From: Streptomyces sp. CB02058
GTDB lineage: Bacteria > Actinomycetota > Actinomycetes > Streptomycetales > Streptomycetaceae
Assembly: GCF_001905505.1 (NCBI RefSeq)
Contig: NZ_LIPG01000001.1
Location: 124,001-188,000 of the forward strand
Reading direction: 5' to 3'
Length of the DNA stretch: 64,000 bases
The translations under genes and the position numbers were made by a program. Of the stretch, positions 50,037-58,378 are shown in pieces; within the stretch, counting starts at the first letter, position 1, and every line of letters begins with the position of its first letter. The notes beneath the pieces are model-generated. The model saw only the letters and a list, made by a program, of their open reading frames with translations. It was not told where the DNA came from and did no database searches.

Positions 50037-50060
50037 GCGTCGAACCGGTGTGACGGCGGA

Positions 50061-50420
50061 TCACTTGTGGTGGCAGGACCAGTGGCCCTTCACCCAGTGC
50101 GTGTCCCAGTGGCCGGGGACGTAGACGTTCTTCCAGTGGCCCTTGTGCGACGTGTGGTGGTGCTTGTCCTTGTGGTCGTGACGGTGGTCGCTCTGCCACC
50201 TCTTCTCCCAGTGGCCCTTGACCCACTTCTTCTCCCAGTGCCCCTTCTTCCAGGTGCAGCGGTCGTTGTGGTCGTGGTGGCTGCTGGTGGACGAGGTCGA
50301 GACGGTGGGGGCAGGGGCGGCGGTCGCCGTCCCGGCGGCTGCCAGTGCGCCACCACCTGCGAGCAGGCCGGCTGTGGCCGCTCCGGCCACCATGCGGCGG
50401 GCTCGGAGTGAAAGCGTCAT
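50061..50420 (-). CDS. Secreted His/Trp/Lys-rich repeat protein
   Basis: A 119-residue exported protein. The signal peptide MTLSLRARRMVAGAATAGL is cut near ATAAPAP. The mature part (about 83 residues) is very unusual: five GHW units (KGHWEKKWV, KGHWEKRWQ, KGHWKN, PGHWDTHWV, KGHWSC), about 18 His, many Trp and Lys, and two Cys near its ends. His clusters (DHRHDHKDKHHH) suggest binding of metal such as Zn, Cu or Ni, or of nucleic acid or wall polymers; no known domain is recognised. Start ATG 50420 has AAGGGAG nine bases upstream; ATG 50429 would overlap that site. It is monocistronic with its own terminator. Confidence 0.72.
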   Translation of the reverse strand: MTLSLRARRMVAGAATAGLLAGGGALAAAGTATAAPAPTVSTSSTSSHHDHNDRCTWKKGHWEKKWVKGHWEKRWQSDHRHDHKDKHHHTSHKGHWKNVYVPGHWDTHWVKGHWSCHHK

Positions 50421-50605
50421 CGGGCTCATCTCCCTTGCGTGGATGGGCCGCTCCTTCATGCGGTGCGTGCTTCCGCAAGCGGTACGGGAGTCGATGGCGA
50501 TCCCGGGCCTGTCGGTCGCGGTACTGATGTCGTGAGCGGCTTACACAAGGGATTCGGAGACGCCGGTCGGAATGTTTGGTGGGTTCTGGGGGAAATGTCC
50601 AGCTG

Positions 50606-51352
50606 TCAGGAGGGGAGCGGGATCGCGCCGAGCGGGACGGTGGTCGGCTGCGGGGAGCCCCCGGTGGGCTCGACGCTGAGGGCGACGGCCTCGGCGTCGT
50701 CCAACGACCCCTTCAGCAGGGTCAGTCGACGTCCCGGGTCGGCGCTGAGCAGCCCGGCCGGCACAGGGGTGCCGTCCTCCATGAACCACGCTTCGTACGT
50801 CTGGCTCGCGGGCAGCGCGGGGAGGCCCGAGACGGCGAGGGCGGCCGAGTTCTCGACCCGGGAGAAGGTGACGGATGCGGTGGCCCCGTCGGGCAGTTGC
50901 TCGCTCTCCAGCTGTGCGTCCGGTGCGGTGAGCACCCTGGTGAGGTGCTGCCGGGCCGCCTCGGCCCGCTGTGCGTCCGCCCTGGCGTCCGAGGCCTCGC
51001 GGTGCTGCCACCCGGCGAGACCCAGGCAGACCAGGATCACCGCCACCGAGGCGGCGAGGGCCATCCGCAGCGCCCTGGCCGGGCTCCGGCCCGATGTCCT
51101 GGCCCCCGACGTCCTCGGGCGGTGCTCCTGCGGGGTGGTGGCGACCGCGCTCAGGACCCGCTCCCGCAGGGCGGCGGGCGGGGTCTCGGCGGTCGACCGC
51201 CCGAGTGTGGCGGCGGTCGCCCGGAGCTCCGCGACCTCCCGGCGGCATGACTCGCACTCCTCCAGATGGGCCTCGAACTCCCCGCGCTCCTCCTCGGGCA
51301 GGGCGTGCAGGACATAGGCGGCGGAGGACTCGTGCGGGTCCGAGGTGATCAC
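50606..51352 (-). CDS. rskA: Anti-sigma factor RskA-like
   Basis: A 248-residue membrane anti-sigma factor. The cytoplasmic domain YVLHALPEEERGEFEAHLEECESCRRE has the HxxxCxxC zinc-type motif that holds the sigma factor. One membrane helix (LRMALAASVAVILVCLGLAGW, about 95-115) follows, then an extracellular RskA domain with FSRVENSAALAVSGLPALPASQTYEAWFMEDG. On a signal, proteolysis releases SigK. Its GTG overlaps the sigma factor stop (GTGA at 51349-51352), so the pair is translated together. The pattern is the same as mycobacterial sigK-rskA. Confidence 0.92.
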   Translation of the reverse strand: MITSDPHESSAAYVLHALPEEERGEFEAHLEECESCRREVAELRATAATLGRSTAETPPAALRERVLSAVATTPQEHRPRTSGARTSGRSPARALRMALAASVAVILVCLGLAGWQHREASDARADAQRAEAARQHLTRVLTAPDAQLESEQLPDGATASVTFSRVENSAALAVSGLPALPASQTYEAWFMEDGTPVPAGLLSADPGRRLTLLKGSLDDAEAVALSVEPTGGSPQPTTVPLGAIPLPS

Positions 51353-51939
51353 GCTTTCGCCCCCAGGCAGTCGCGGAGCCGGATCAGGCCGTCCCGCAGG
51401 CGGGTCTTGACCGTGCCCAGCGGCAGGGACAGGGAATGGGCGATCTCCTTGTAGGTGTGACCTCCGTAGTAGGCGAGGACGACGGCCTCGCGCTGGATGT
51501 CCGTGAGCCGCCGCACGCACCGCCGGACCTGCTGCCACTCCATGCGGGTCTCCACCCGCTCGGTCACCTCGTCGAACGGGGTGTCGACGCTGAGCAGGGC
51601 GGCCCTGTGCTCGCGGTCCTGGCTGGCCTGCGCGGCGCGTACCCGGTCGACGGCCCGCCGGTGGGCCAGGGTCATGATCCAGGTCATCGCGCTGCCCCGG
51701 TCGGGCCTGAAGCGCCCGGACGTCCGCCACACCTCCAGCAGCACGTCCTGGGTGACCTCCTCCGACTGTGCCCGGTCGCGCAGGACCCGGCGCACCAGTC
51801 CCATGACGGGTCCGGCGGTCACGTCGTACACCCCGGCGAAGGCTTCCCGGTCCCCCTCGGCGGCGGAGACCATCAGCTGGTCCAGGTCGTGTCTCCCCGG
51901 GCCCGGCCGGGCGTCCTCACCGCGATCGACGGAATGCAC
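51349..51939 (-). CDS. sigK: ECF RNA polymerase sigma factor SigK
   Basis: A 196-residue group 4 sigma factor. Region 2 (about 30-100) includes VLRDRAQSEEVTQDVLLEVWRTSGRF and GSAMTWIMTLAHRRAVDRVRA. Region 4 (about 130-190) is TDIQREAVVLAYYGGHTYKEIAHSLSLPLGTVKTRLRDGLIRLRD. It is assigned to SigK because of length and the coupled RskA. In mycobacteria SigK answers redox state at the membrane. Start GTG 51939 has GAGGG upstream. Its own target promoters cannot be named here. Confidence 0.92.
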   Translation of the reverse strand: MHSVDRGEDARPGPGRHDLDQLMVSAAEGDREAFAGVYDVTAGPVMGLVRRVLRDRAQSEEVTQDVLLEVWRTSGRFRPDRGSAMTWIMTLAHRRAVDRVRAAQASQDREHRAALLSVDTPFDEVTERVETRMEWQQVRRCVRRLTDIQREAVVLAYYGGHTYKEIAHSLSLPLGTVKTRLRDGLIRLRDCLGAKA

Positions 51940-52123
51940 CCGGGGCCCTCGCTGACGTCTCGGTGCGCGGGCGCGGGGACTGCCGGCCCGGCGCGGTCAC
52001 GGCGCAGGAATCGTGTGGCCGCGGTCGCGGGCCCACCAGCCGAATATAGGCACCGGGACCTGGGCCGGGCCCGATATGTGCACCCGAACAGTCAGTACCG
52101 ACGAGTAGCGAAGCCCCGGGCGT

Positions 52124-52966
52124 TCAGCCCCTGGCCGGCCTTCTCCGTGCCCGCTCGGTCCGCTCGGCGCGGGGGACGAGCCCTGACCTGACCTGCGCGA
52201 CACGGTCCCGCACCCCGTTGGTGGGTACGGCGCCGGGCGGCCCGGCCGGGGTGGGGGCGGCCTCGCCCCGGCAGGACGCGCACAGCCCGCCCGCCAGGGC
52301 CTCCGGGCTGCCCGGCGCGCGGCACTCGCCGCACTCCAGGGTGAGCAGAGCCGTACGCCGCTCGGGGGTGGGCCGGTGCGGCGGCAGCTTGTCGGTGAGC
52401 CGCCTGCGGAGCAGCGAGGCCGCGTGGTGCACGGGCGTGGGAAGCCCGTCGGTCAGGGCGTGCATCAGCTCGGCGGTCGTGGCGCCCCGCTCGAACCACT
52501 CGCTGACCTGCGGTTCCAGGCTCGCGCACTCCGCCGCCGACAGGCTCAGCGAGGGCGCGGTGCGCCCCAGCGCGGCCAGCAGGACGAACGCCCGTGAGCG
52601 GGTCTGCGGCTGCGGGGTCTCCCGGGGCACGTCGCCCCGTGTGAACGCCGCCCACCACGCGTCGTCCCGCGCGGTCCTGGAGAAGAACGTCCGGGTGACC
52701 CAGAGCAGGACCTCGTCGTTGGCGACACACTCGCTGCCCCGGCGCAGATGCCCGGCCGCCTGGAGCCTGTTGAGCGCGGTCCGCAGGGCGCACTGCCCGT
52801 ACGGAAGGACCTTGGCGAGCGTCTTCACGGAGATGTCGGAGCCGTCGGGCAGCCGGTCGATGTACGAGGCGATGGCGGCCTCGCGGGGCGGCAGATGCCT
52901 GAAATCGGCGGCCTCGCGGGGGCGTTGGTCCGGTGCGGAACGCTTGCCGTAGCCGGGGTTCGCCAT
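52124..52966 (-). CDS. Winged-helix DNA-binding protein with zinc-ribbon-like tail
   Basis: A 280-residue cytoplasmic protein. The N-terminal half holds a MarR/replication-initiator-like winged helix (REAAIASYIDRLPDGSDISVKTLAKVLPYG, then ALRTALNRLQAAGHLRRGSE). The middle is helical (LSAAECASLEPQVSEWFERGATTAELMHALTDGLP). CGEC...CASC (about residues 224-242) looks like a four-Cys zinc ribbon, and the C-terminus is basic (RAERTERARRRPARG). Similar Streptomyces genes are annotated only as helix-turn-helix or MarR-like. Start ATG 52966. Function unknown, probably regulatory. Confidence 0.75.
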   Translation of the reverse strand: MANPGYGKRSAPDQRPREAADFRHLPPREAAIASYIDRLPDGSDISVKTLAKVLPYGQCALRTALNRLQAAGHLRRGSECVANDEVLLWVTRTFFSRTARDDAWWAAFTRGDVPRETPQPQTRSRAFVLLAALGRTAPSLSLSAAECASLEPQVSEWFERGATTAELMHALTDGLPTPVHHAASLLRRRLTDKLPPHRPTPERRTALLTLECGECRAPGSPEALAGGLCASCRGEAAPTPAGPPGAVPTNGVRDRVAQVRSGLVPRAERTERARRRPARG

Positions 52967-53408
52967 GGGGTGCGTGGAGCCGTGCGGGGGCAGGGGGGAG
53001 CACTAAACTGCTTGGCAGCCATCAGTTCGTTCGATCCGATCTTGGTGGTCAGACCCTCGCTCGGTGTTGGCGCACCGACGGGGGTCGTTCTGTCTGCGTC
53101 ACTCCGCACGCTAGAGCGTCGTCACGATCCGTGGCAAGCCGACCACGAAAAGTCAACCCTTCGTGGCGAACGAGGGAGGGTGGGTGGGAAAGGACCCCTC
53201 CATCCATTCCTCTGAAAGAGCGCCCGGACTCCAGGACTTGAGCTCCGGTCAACCCGTGAGGGGGGCCTGCCCGAACGGATGATCTTGGTTGCGCACCCGG
53301 GCGTGGCGCGTCACAAGATCGCCAGGATGACCGGTGACGGCGCCCTGACCAGCAGGTCGAAGGGCGGGGGCACTTGCCTGCCGTCGACCGATCCGAGCGG
53401 GAGCGACC
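52967..53408. other. Intergenic region before the beta-trefoil-like gene
   Basis: About 440 bases, less GC-rich than flanking genes, presumably holding two divergent promoters. No gene with a ribosome site and good codon use, no RNA fold and no strong palindrome were recognised. A GAGCGGGAGCG ribosome site precedes the following ATG. Confidence 0.4.
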
Positions 53409-53984
53409 ATGGCGAACGAGCTGAAGTACGGCGACAAGATCCACCTCCAGAACGGCTACGGCGGCTGGGCGGGCGGCTACCTGGACACCAACGGCCACAG
53501 CACCGACTCCGGCGCCAAGTACGCCGTGTCGACCGCCGAATCGCCCACCCGCGGGGAGGGCACCGGCACCTGGGAGATCCTCTCCCCGAACGGCAAGGCG
53601 ACGGGTGCCCCGGTGGTCAGCGGCGACGTGATCCAGCTGCGCAACCTCTACGGCGGGGACGGCGGTTACCTCGACACCAACGGCCACGCCACGGCGGACC
53701 AGAAGAACGCGGGCGCCAAGTACAACGTCTCCACGTCCAAGGACCGGGACCGCTCGCCCGGCTCCGGCACCGGTCGCTGGCGCATCACCGCGCGGACGTC
53801 CTCGCCGACCGACGGGAACATCCGCCCGGGTGACGTCATCCAGCTGTGGAACCTCTACGCCGACCACGGCGGCTTCCTGGAGACCAACGGCGCAGGACCG
53901 GCCGGCGGCAAGTACGACATCTGCACCAACGCCTACTCCAACCGCTCGTCGGACGTGGCCGACTGGAAGGCCGTGCGCCCGTAA
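53409..53984 (+). CDS. Triple-repeat, beta-trefoil-like protein
   Basis: A 191-residue protein with no signal peptide. It consists of three homologous units starting near residues 8, 73 and 137: YGDKIHLQNGYGG..GGYLDTNG, SGDVIQLRNLYGG..GGYLDTNG and PGDVIQLWNLYAD..GGFLETNG. Each is followed by a weaker AKYNVST/KYDICTN strand. Three ~60-residue repeats of this kind form a beta-trefoil, the fold of many lectins and of fascin. A glycan- or lipid-binding role is possible but unproven. GGGAGCGACC precedes the ATG. It is likely cytoplasmic or non-classically exported. Confidence 0.72.
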   Translation: MANELKYGDKIHLQNGYGGWAGGYLDTNGHSTDSGAKYAVSTAESPTRGEGTGTWEILSPNGKATGAPVVSGDVIQLRNLYGGDGGYLDTNGHATADQKNAGAKYNVSTSKDRDRSPGSGTGRWRITARTSSPTDGNIRPGDVIQLWNLYADHGGFLETNGAGPAGGKYDICTNAYSNRSSDVADWKAVRP

Positions 53985-54004
53985 CGGCCGTGACGCCCCG
54001 TCGT

Positions 54005-54033
54005 GGGGGCCGCCGGCTCCGCCCGCGGCCCCC
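54005..54033. terminator. Terminator between convergent genes
   Basis: Stem GGGGGCCGC / GCGGCCCCC with an 11-base loop, 21 bases past the beta-trefoil-like gene's stop and 9 bases past the sigma gene's. Confidence 0.75.
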
Positions 54034-54041
54034 GTGACGGT

Positions 54042-54956
54042 TCAGCGCGTACGGATCGAGTGGTGCGTGCCCTTGCCGATGGCCCCCAGCTTGTCGGGGT
54101 TGGCGACGTTGTGGATGGCGGAGATCCGGCCCTCGGCGTCGAAGTCGAAGGTCACCGTGGCGATCACCCGGTCCGGTGCGCTGAAGACCATGCCCGTCCC
54201 GCCGTTGATCCCGACCAGCTCGGCGCGCATGTCGGAGGGCTCGACGCCCTGGTACGACACGGTGCCGATCGCCGCGAACCAGGCCGCCACCGTGGACGCG
54301 CCCACGACCGGGCGCAGGGCCTGGCGGACCTTGCCCCCGCCGTCGGTCCACAGGGTGACGTCCGGGGACAGCAGCTCCATCAGGGAGTTCATGTCCCCGC
54401 CGGTCGCGGCGGCGAAGAACCGTTCCGTCGCGTCGCGCTGCCGGTCCCGGTCCGCGGTGAAGCGCGGGCGCCTGGTGCGGACGTGCTCGCGGGCGCGGTG
54501 GGCGGCCTGCCGCACGGCGGCCTCGGAGCGTTCCACCGCGTCCGCGATCTCGGCGTGGCTGAAGTCGAAGACCTCCTTCAGCACGAACACCGCGCGTTCC
54601 AGGGGGCTCAGGGTCTCCAGCACCACCAGCATCGCCATCGACACGGACTCCGCGTCCAGGACCCTGTCCGAGGCGTCCCCGCCGGTGAGGATGGGCTCCG
54701 GGAGCCACGGACCCACATAGACCTCGCGCTTGTGCCGGGTCGAACGCAGGCGGTCCATCGCCAGATGGGACACGATCCGCACCAGATACGCCTTGGGGTC
54801 GGCGACCTGGGAGCGGTCGGCGGCCGACCACTTGATCCAGGCGTCCTGCACCGCGTCCTCGGCATCGGCGGCCGAGCCGAGGAGGCGGTAGGCCACGGAG
54901 AACAACAGGCTCCGGTAGCGCTGGAACTGCTCCTGGTCGGTGTCCTGTTCGTTCAT
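54042..54956 (-). CDS. ECF41-type sigma factor (SigJ-like) with SnoaL-like C-terminal domain
   Basis: A 304-residue sigma factor. Regions 2 and 4 (about 10-75 and 105-165) are followed by a roughly 130-residue NTF2/SnoaL-like regulatory domain. The three ECF41 signatures are all present: WLPEP in the linker (84-88), DGGGK (205-209) and NPDKL (286-290). In this group the fused C-terminal domain replaces a separate anti-sigma factor and both helps and limits activity. Its ATG overlaps the stop of the flavoprotein gene by ATGA (54953-54956), so both are expressed from the upstream promoter, which itself has the ECF41 signature (positive autoregulation). Confidence 0.94.
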   Translation of the reverse strand: MNEQDTDQEQFQRYRSLLFSVAYRLLGSAADAEDAVQDAWIKWSAADRSQVADPKAYLVRIVSHLAMDRLRSTRHKREVYVGPWLPEPILTGGDASDRVLDAESVSMAMLVVLETLSPLERAVFVLKEVFDFSHAEIADAVERSEAAVRQAAHRAREHVRTRRPRFTADRDRQRDATERFFAAATGGDMNSLMELLSPDVTLWTDGGGKVRQALRPVVGASTVAAWFAAIGTVSYQGVEPSDMRAELVGINGGTGMVFSAPDRVIATVTFDFDAEGRISAIHNVANPDKLGAIGKGTHHSIRTR

Positions 54957-56158
54957 CGATCCCCCCGAATCCTGGTGAAGCGACCGCCGCGCGGCCAGAA
55001 GGCACCCGAGGCGGGCATCTTCTTCATCCGGCCGTAGGTCGGCCAGGGCGAGGCGGTCACCGTCTCCTTATATCTGGCCGCCGCGCGGCCCGTCAGGAAG
55101 ATCCGCCTCGGGCTGTCGTCGGGCCGGGTGAACTGCACCACGGCGTCGTCGCGGCCCAGGCTCACGGGCGTGTGGTAGTAGCCGAAGCGGAAGGGCTTGG
55201 GCTGCTTGCCCTGGAGCACGCGCACGATCGACAGGGCCGCGTGCACCCCGGTCGGCATCCCGCCCTGGCAGGTGCCGTGCATGACGCCGTACCCCTGGCG
55301 GATCGCCGCCGCGTCGCCCACGGCGTAGACATCCGGGTGCGAGACCGACCGCAGGGCGGTGTCGGTGACGATGCGCCCGCGCTCGTCCACCTCCAGTCCG
55401 GCCGCCGCTGCCAGCGGTGACACCCGGGTGCCGCTCGTCCACAGGACGACGTCGGCGGCGATGTGCTCCCCGTCCGCCGACACGACCGCGTCGGGCAGCA
55501 CCTTCGCCACCTCCACCCCGCTGCGCACGGCCACGCCCAGCCGGTCGAGTGCCGCCTGCAGATACGCCCTGGCCTTCGGGTTCATCGAGGCGCCCGGCTC
55601 GCCGCGCCCCACCAGGACGACATCGAGCTCCGGGTGCCGCTCGGCGATCTCCGCCGCCGACTCGACGCCCGTCAGCCCGCTGCCCGCGACCACCACGGTG
55701 CCGCTGCTCAGCCGTGCCAGCCGGCCGGCCAGCGCCTCCGCCTCCTCGGGGCCGCTCAGGGTGAACGCGTGGTCCTCGACGCCCGGAACCGCCGCCGTGT
55801 CGGCGACGCCGCCCAGGGCGTAGACCAGGTTGTCGTAGGGCAGGACCCGGTCGTCGTCGATCCGCACGGTCCTCGCGTCCGCGTCCACCGCCGTGACCCA
55901 GCCGCGCACGAAGCGCGCCCCGGTTCCCTCCAGCATCTCCGGGATGCTCAGCTCCGCGACTTCCTGCCCCGTCGCCGTCATGTGCAGCCGCAGCCGCTCG
56001 GTGAAGCGTTCCTGCGCGCTCACGAGGGTGACGGTCGCCGGGTTCGTCATCCGCCCGGCCCTGGTGGCCAGCTGGACGGCCGCGGCCATGCCCGCGTACC
56101 CCGCGCCCAGGACGACGATGTGGTGGGGGACCGTTTCCTGCGTCTTGTGCGTGTTCAT
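54953..56158 (-). CDS. NAD(P)/FAD-dependent oxidoreductase (NDH-2-like), ECF41 target
   Basis: A 401-residue two-dinucleotide-domain flavoprotein: HHIVVLGAGYAGMAAAVQL (FAD, residues 12-30), VVVAGSGLTGVESAAEIAE (NAD(P), about 150-168) and the late FAD motif HPDVYAVGDAAAI. It resembles type II NADH dehydrogenases and related quinone/flavin reductases and lacks the redox Cys pair of thioredoxin-reductase-type enzymes. Oxidoreductases are among the usual partners of ECF41 sigma factors. ATG 56158 has GAGGCGGAC upstream. A promoter with ECF41 boxes lies 43 bases before it. Confidence 0.88.
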   Translation of the reverse strand: MNTHKTQETVPHHIVVLGAGYAGMAAAVQLATRAGRMTNPATVTLVSAQERFTERLRLHMTATGQEVAELSIPEMLEGTGARFVRGWVTAVDADARTVRIDDDRVLPYDNLVYALGGVADTAAVPGVEDHAFTLSGPEEAEALAGRLARLSSGTVVVAGSGLTGVESAAEIAERHPELDVVLVGRGEPGASMNPKARAYLQAALDRLGVAVRSGVEVAKVLPDAVVSADGEHIAADVVLWTSGTRVSPLAAAAGLEVDERGRIVTDTALRSVSHPDVYAVGDAAAIRQGYGVMHGTCQGGMPTGVHAALSIVRVLQGKQPKPFRFGYYHTPVSLGRDDAVVQFTRPDDSPRRIFLTGRAAARYKETVTASPWPTYGRMKKMPASGAFWPRGGRFTRIRGDR

Positions 56159-56200
56159 GATGTCCGCCTCTTCGCTGCTGCTTCCTGATGACGGCCACGA

Positions 56201-56228
56201 GACGCAAGCGCGCCCCCGATCTGTGACA
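56201..56228 (-). promoter_or_regulatory. ECF41-type promoter
   Basis: On the minus strand: TGTCACA (56228-56222), 17 bases, then CGTC (56204-56201). These match the reported ECF41 -35 and -10 boxes (TGTCACA, CGTC). Transcription would begin about 35 bases before the flavoprotein ATG. Confidence 0.8.
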
Positions 56229-56236
56229 CGGAAAAG

Positions 56237-56252
56237 TGTGACCTGGGTCACA
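56237..56252. promoter_or_regulatory. CRP-type operator
   Basis: TGTGACCTGGGTCACA, a perfect TGTGA-N6-TCACA site within a 20-bp palindrome (56235-56254). It is 8 bases upstream of the ECF41 -35 box and also upstream of the divergent SDR gene. Confidence 0.65.
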
Positions 56253-56396
56253 CTGTGTGGTCGACTCGCAAGGGGGGATCCGCGATCCCTGGACAAGTGC
56301 TGCCTTCATCCGCCTCCCGGATCGCGGCACCGTGGTGGACGAAGCCGGACGGGATCACGGGGATTCCGCCGGACCGTCACAGCCAGGGAGTACGTC

Positions 56397-57152
56397 ATGA
56401 CCCGCATCGCACTTGTCACCGGCGCCAACCGGGGGCTCGGCCGTAGCACCGCGCTCCACCTCGCGGAGGCGGGCACGGACATCGTGCTCACCTACCGTTC
56501 GCACCCGGAGGAGGCGGAGGCCGTCGTCGAGGAGGCGCGGAAGCTGGGCCGTACGGCGGTGGCGCTGCGTCTGGACACCGGGGACACCGCCTCGTTCCCC
56601 GCCTTCGTGGCGGAGCTGCGCACCGCGCTGACGGAGAACTGGGGCCGCGAGGACTTCGACGCGCTGGTGAACAACGCCGGGCACGGAGTGCACGCGCCGT
56701 TCGCCGAGACCACCGAGGAGCAGTTCGACGGGCTGATGAACGTGCACGTCAAGGGCGTCTTCTTCCTCACCCAGGCGCTGCTGCCGCTGATCGTGGACGG
56801 CGGCACGATCCTCAACGTCTCCACCGGCCTGACCCGCTTCATCGCTGCGCCGACCTCGGCGTACGCGGCGGCCAAGGGTGCCGTGGAGATCCTCACCCGC
56901 TACCTCGCCAAGGAGCTCGGCCCGCGCGGCATCTCGGTCAACGCCATCGCCCCGGGCGCCACCGGCACCGACTTCGGCGGCGGCGGGGTCCGCGACAACC
57001 AGGAGATGCGCTCCATGCTCAGCGGTGTCACGGCCATGGGCCGCCCCGGGGAGCCGGACGACATCGGCGCCGCTGCCGCCGCCCTCCTCGCCGAGGGCAC
57101 CGGCTGGGTCACCGGGCAGCGCATCGAGGCGTCCGGCGGGATGATGCTCTGA
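56397..57152 (+). CDS. SDR-family NAD(P)-dependent oxidoreductase
   Basis: A 251-residue classical short-chain dehydrogenase. The cofactor loop is TGANRGLG (residues 9-16), then NNAG, the catalytic Ser in NVSTGL, and YAAAK with the Tyr and Lys. A C-terminal GEPDDIGAAAAALLAEGTGWVTGQ and EASGGMML tail marks the FabG-like group. It reduces or oxidises an alcohol/ketone of unknown identity. CAGGGAG precedes the ATG. It is divergent from the ECF41 operon and followed 34 bases later by an XRE regulator on the same strand that may control it. Confidence 0.92.
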   Translation: MTRIALVTGANRGLGRSTALHLAEAGTDIVLTYRSHPEEAEAVVEEARKLGRTAVALRLDTGDTASFPAFVAELRTALTENWGREDFDALVNNAGHGVHAPFAETTEEQFDGLMNVHVKGVFFLTQALLPLIVDGGTILNVSTGLTRFIAAPTSAYAAAKGAVEILTRYLAKELGPRGISVNAIAPGATGTDFGGGGVRDNQEMRSMLSGVTAMGRPGEPDDIGAAAAALLAEGTGWVTGQRIEASGGMML

Positions 57153-57186
57153 CGGCCTGCGTACATCGACGAGAAAGAGCGGAACC

Positions 57187-58032
57187 GTGGACCGAGCACA
57201 GCTCGCGGACTTCCTGCGCACCCGCCGGGAGGCCCTGCAACCGGAGGACGTGGGCCTGCCGCGCGGACCCCGCCGCCGTACCCGTGGCCTGCGGCGGGAG
57301 GAGGCGGCCGCGCTGAGCGGCATGTCCACCGACTACTACAGCCGGCTGGAACAGCAGCGAGGCCCGCAGCCCTCGGAGCCGATGCTCGCGGCCATCGCGC
57401 GCGGCCTGCACCTCACCCTCCCCGAACGCGACCACCTCTTCCGCGTCGCCGGGCACAACACGCCCTCCCGCCCAGGGGCCCTGCGGTCGGACCACATCAC
57501 TCCCGGCCTCATGCGCATCCTCGGGCGACTGAACGACACCCCGGCACAGGTCATCAGCGATGTGGCGGAGACCCTGATGCAGACGCCGGTCGCCACCGCC
57601 CTCCTCGGTGACCAGACCGGCTTCACGGGGCCCGAACGCAGCATGACCTACCGCTGGTTCACCGACCCGGCGGCCCGGCTGGTCTACCCCGAGGAGGACC
57701 ACCCGCTGCACAGCCGCTTCTTCGCCTCCGGGCTCCGCGAGGCCTACTCCCGGCAGGGAGCGGGAGGACGCGCGGAGGAACTGGCGGGCCTGCTGCGGGA
57801 ACGCAGCGAGGAGTTCGCCGCGCTGTGGAGCACCCACGAGATCGGCGCCCCGCGCGTCGACCCCAAGCGGGTACGTCACCCGGAGCTCGGCGTCCTGAAC
57901 CTCCAGTGCCAGGTGCTGCTCGATCCGGAGCAGTACCAGGCCCTCCTCGTCTACACGGCCATCCCCGGATCGGAGGACGACGACAAACTCCGGCTCCTGC
58001 CGGTGCTGGGAGCGCGGGCTGCGGGGACGTGA
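57187..58032 (+). CDS. XRE-family regulator with MmyB-like ligand-binding domain
   Basis: A 281-residue regulator. The helix-turn-helix reads ADFLRTRREALQPEDVGLP, then LRREEAAALSGMSTDYYSRLEQQRGPQPSEPML (residues 5-75). The MmyB-like PAS/ligand domain follows (about 105-275; MTYRWFTDPAARLVYPEEDH and GVLNLQCQVLLDPEQYQALLVYTA). These proteins commonly regulate an adjacent SDR gene, as here, and some bind fatty-acid-like ligands. GTG 57187 has GAGAAAGAGCGG upstream. Operon with the SDR gene is likely. Confidence 0.9.
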   Translation: MDRAQLADFLRTRREALQPEDVGLPRGPRRRTRGLRREEAAALSGMSTDYYSRLEQQRGPQPSEPMLAAIARGLHLTLPERDHLFRVAGHNTPSRPGALRSDHITPGLMRILGRLNDTPAQVISDVAETLMQTPVATALLGDQTGFTGPERSMTYRWFTDPAARLVYPEEDHPLHSRFFASGLREAYSRQGAGGRAEELAGLLRERSEEFAALWSTHEIGAPRVDPKRVRHPELGVLNLQCQVLLDPEQYQALLVYTAIPGSEDDDKLRLLPVLGARAAGT

Positions 58033-58049
58033 GCTGAGGCAGCCGGCCG

Positions 58050-58304
58050 TCAGTGCCCTTGGCGGCGCTGCGTGTCGAACCGGAGCAGCACCCGGACGAG
58101 GCGCCACAGTCCCGCCGCCGCTCCGAGCACCGCGCCGCCCACCAGCACTCCGTGTCGTACGGAGCCGGAGACCGGGAGGGCGAGCGTGAACACCACAGCG
58201 GGAGCGAACACCGCGAGGGCCAGCGCTCCGGCGGTGACCAGGGCGAAGGCGATCTCCACCGTCATCGCGTCCTTCTCCCACCGCGACTCACGCCCCTGGT
58301 CCAT
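58050..58304 (-). CDS. DUF6332 family small membrane protein
   Basis: An 84-residue protein with two membrane helices (VEIAFALVTAGALALAVFAP and VLVGGAVLGAAAGLWRLVRVLL). The leader GRESRWEKDAMTVEI is the conserved start of the Streptomyces DUF6332 family, so ATG 58304 (with GGGGGCGAG upstream) is preferred over ATG 58265. The tail is basic (RFDTQRRQGH). Function unknown. Confidence 0.78.
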   Translation of the reverse strand: MDQGRESRWEKDAMTVEIAFALVTAGALALAVFAPAVVFTLALPVSGSVRHGVLVGGAVLGAAAGLWRLVRVLLRFDTQRRQGH

Positions 58305-58378
58305 CTCGCCCCCGGTCCCTCTCGCTCCTGGCCCACGGCATGTTCCGAGGGCTGATCGAGGCGCTGCTCGGCCGATGG

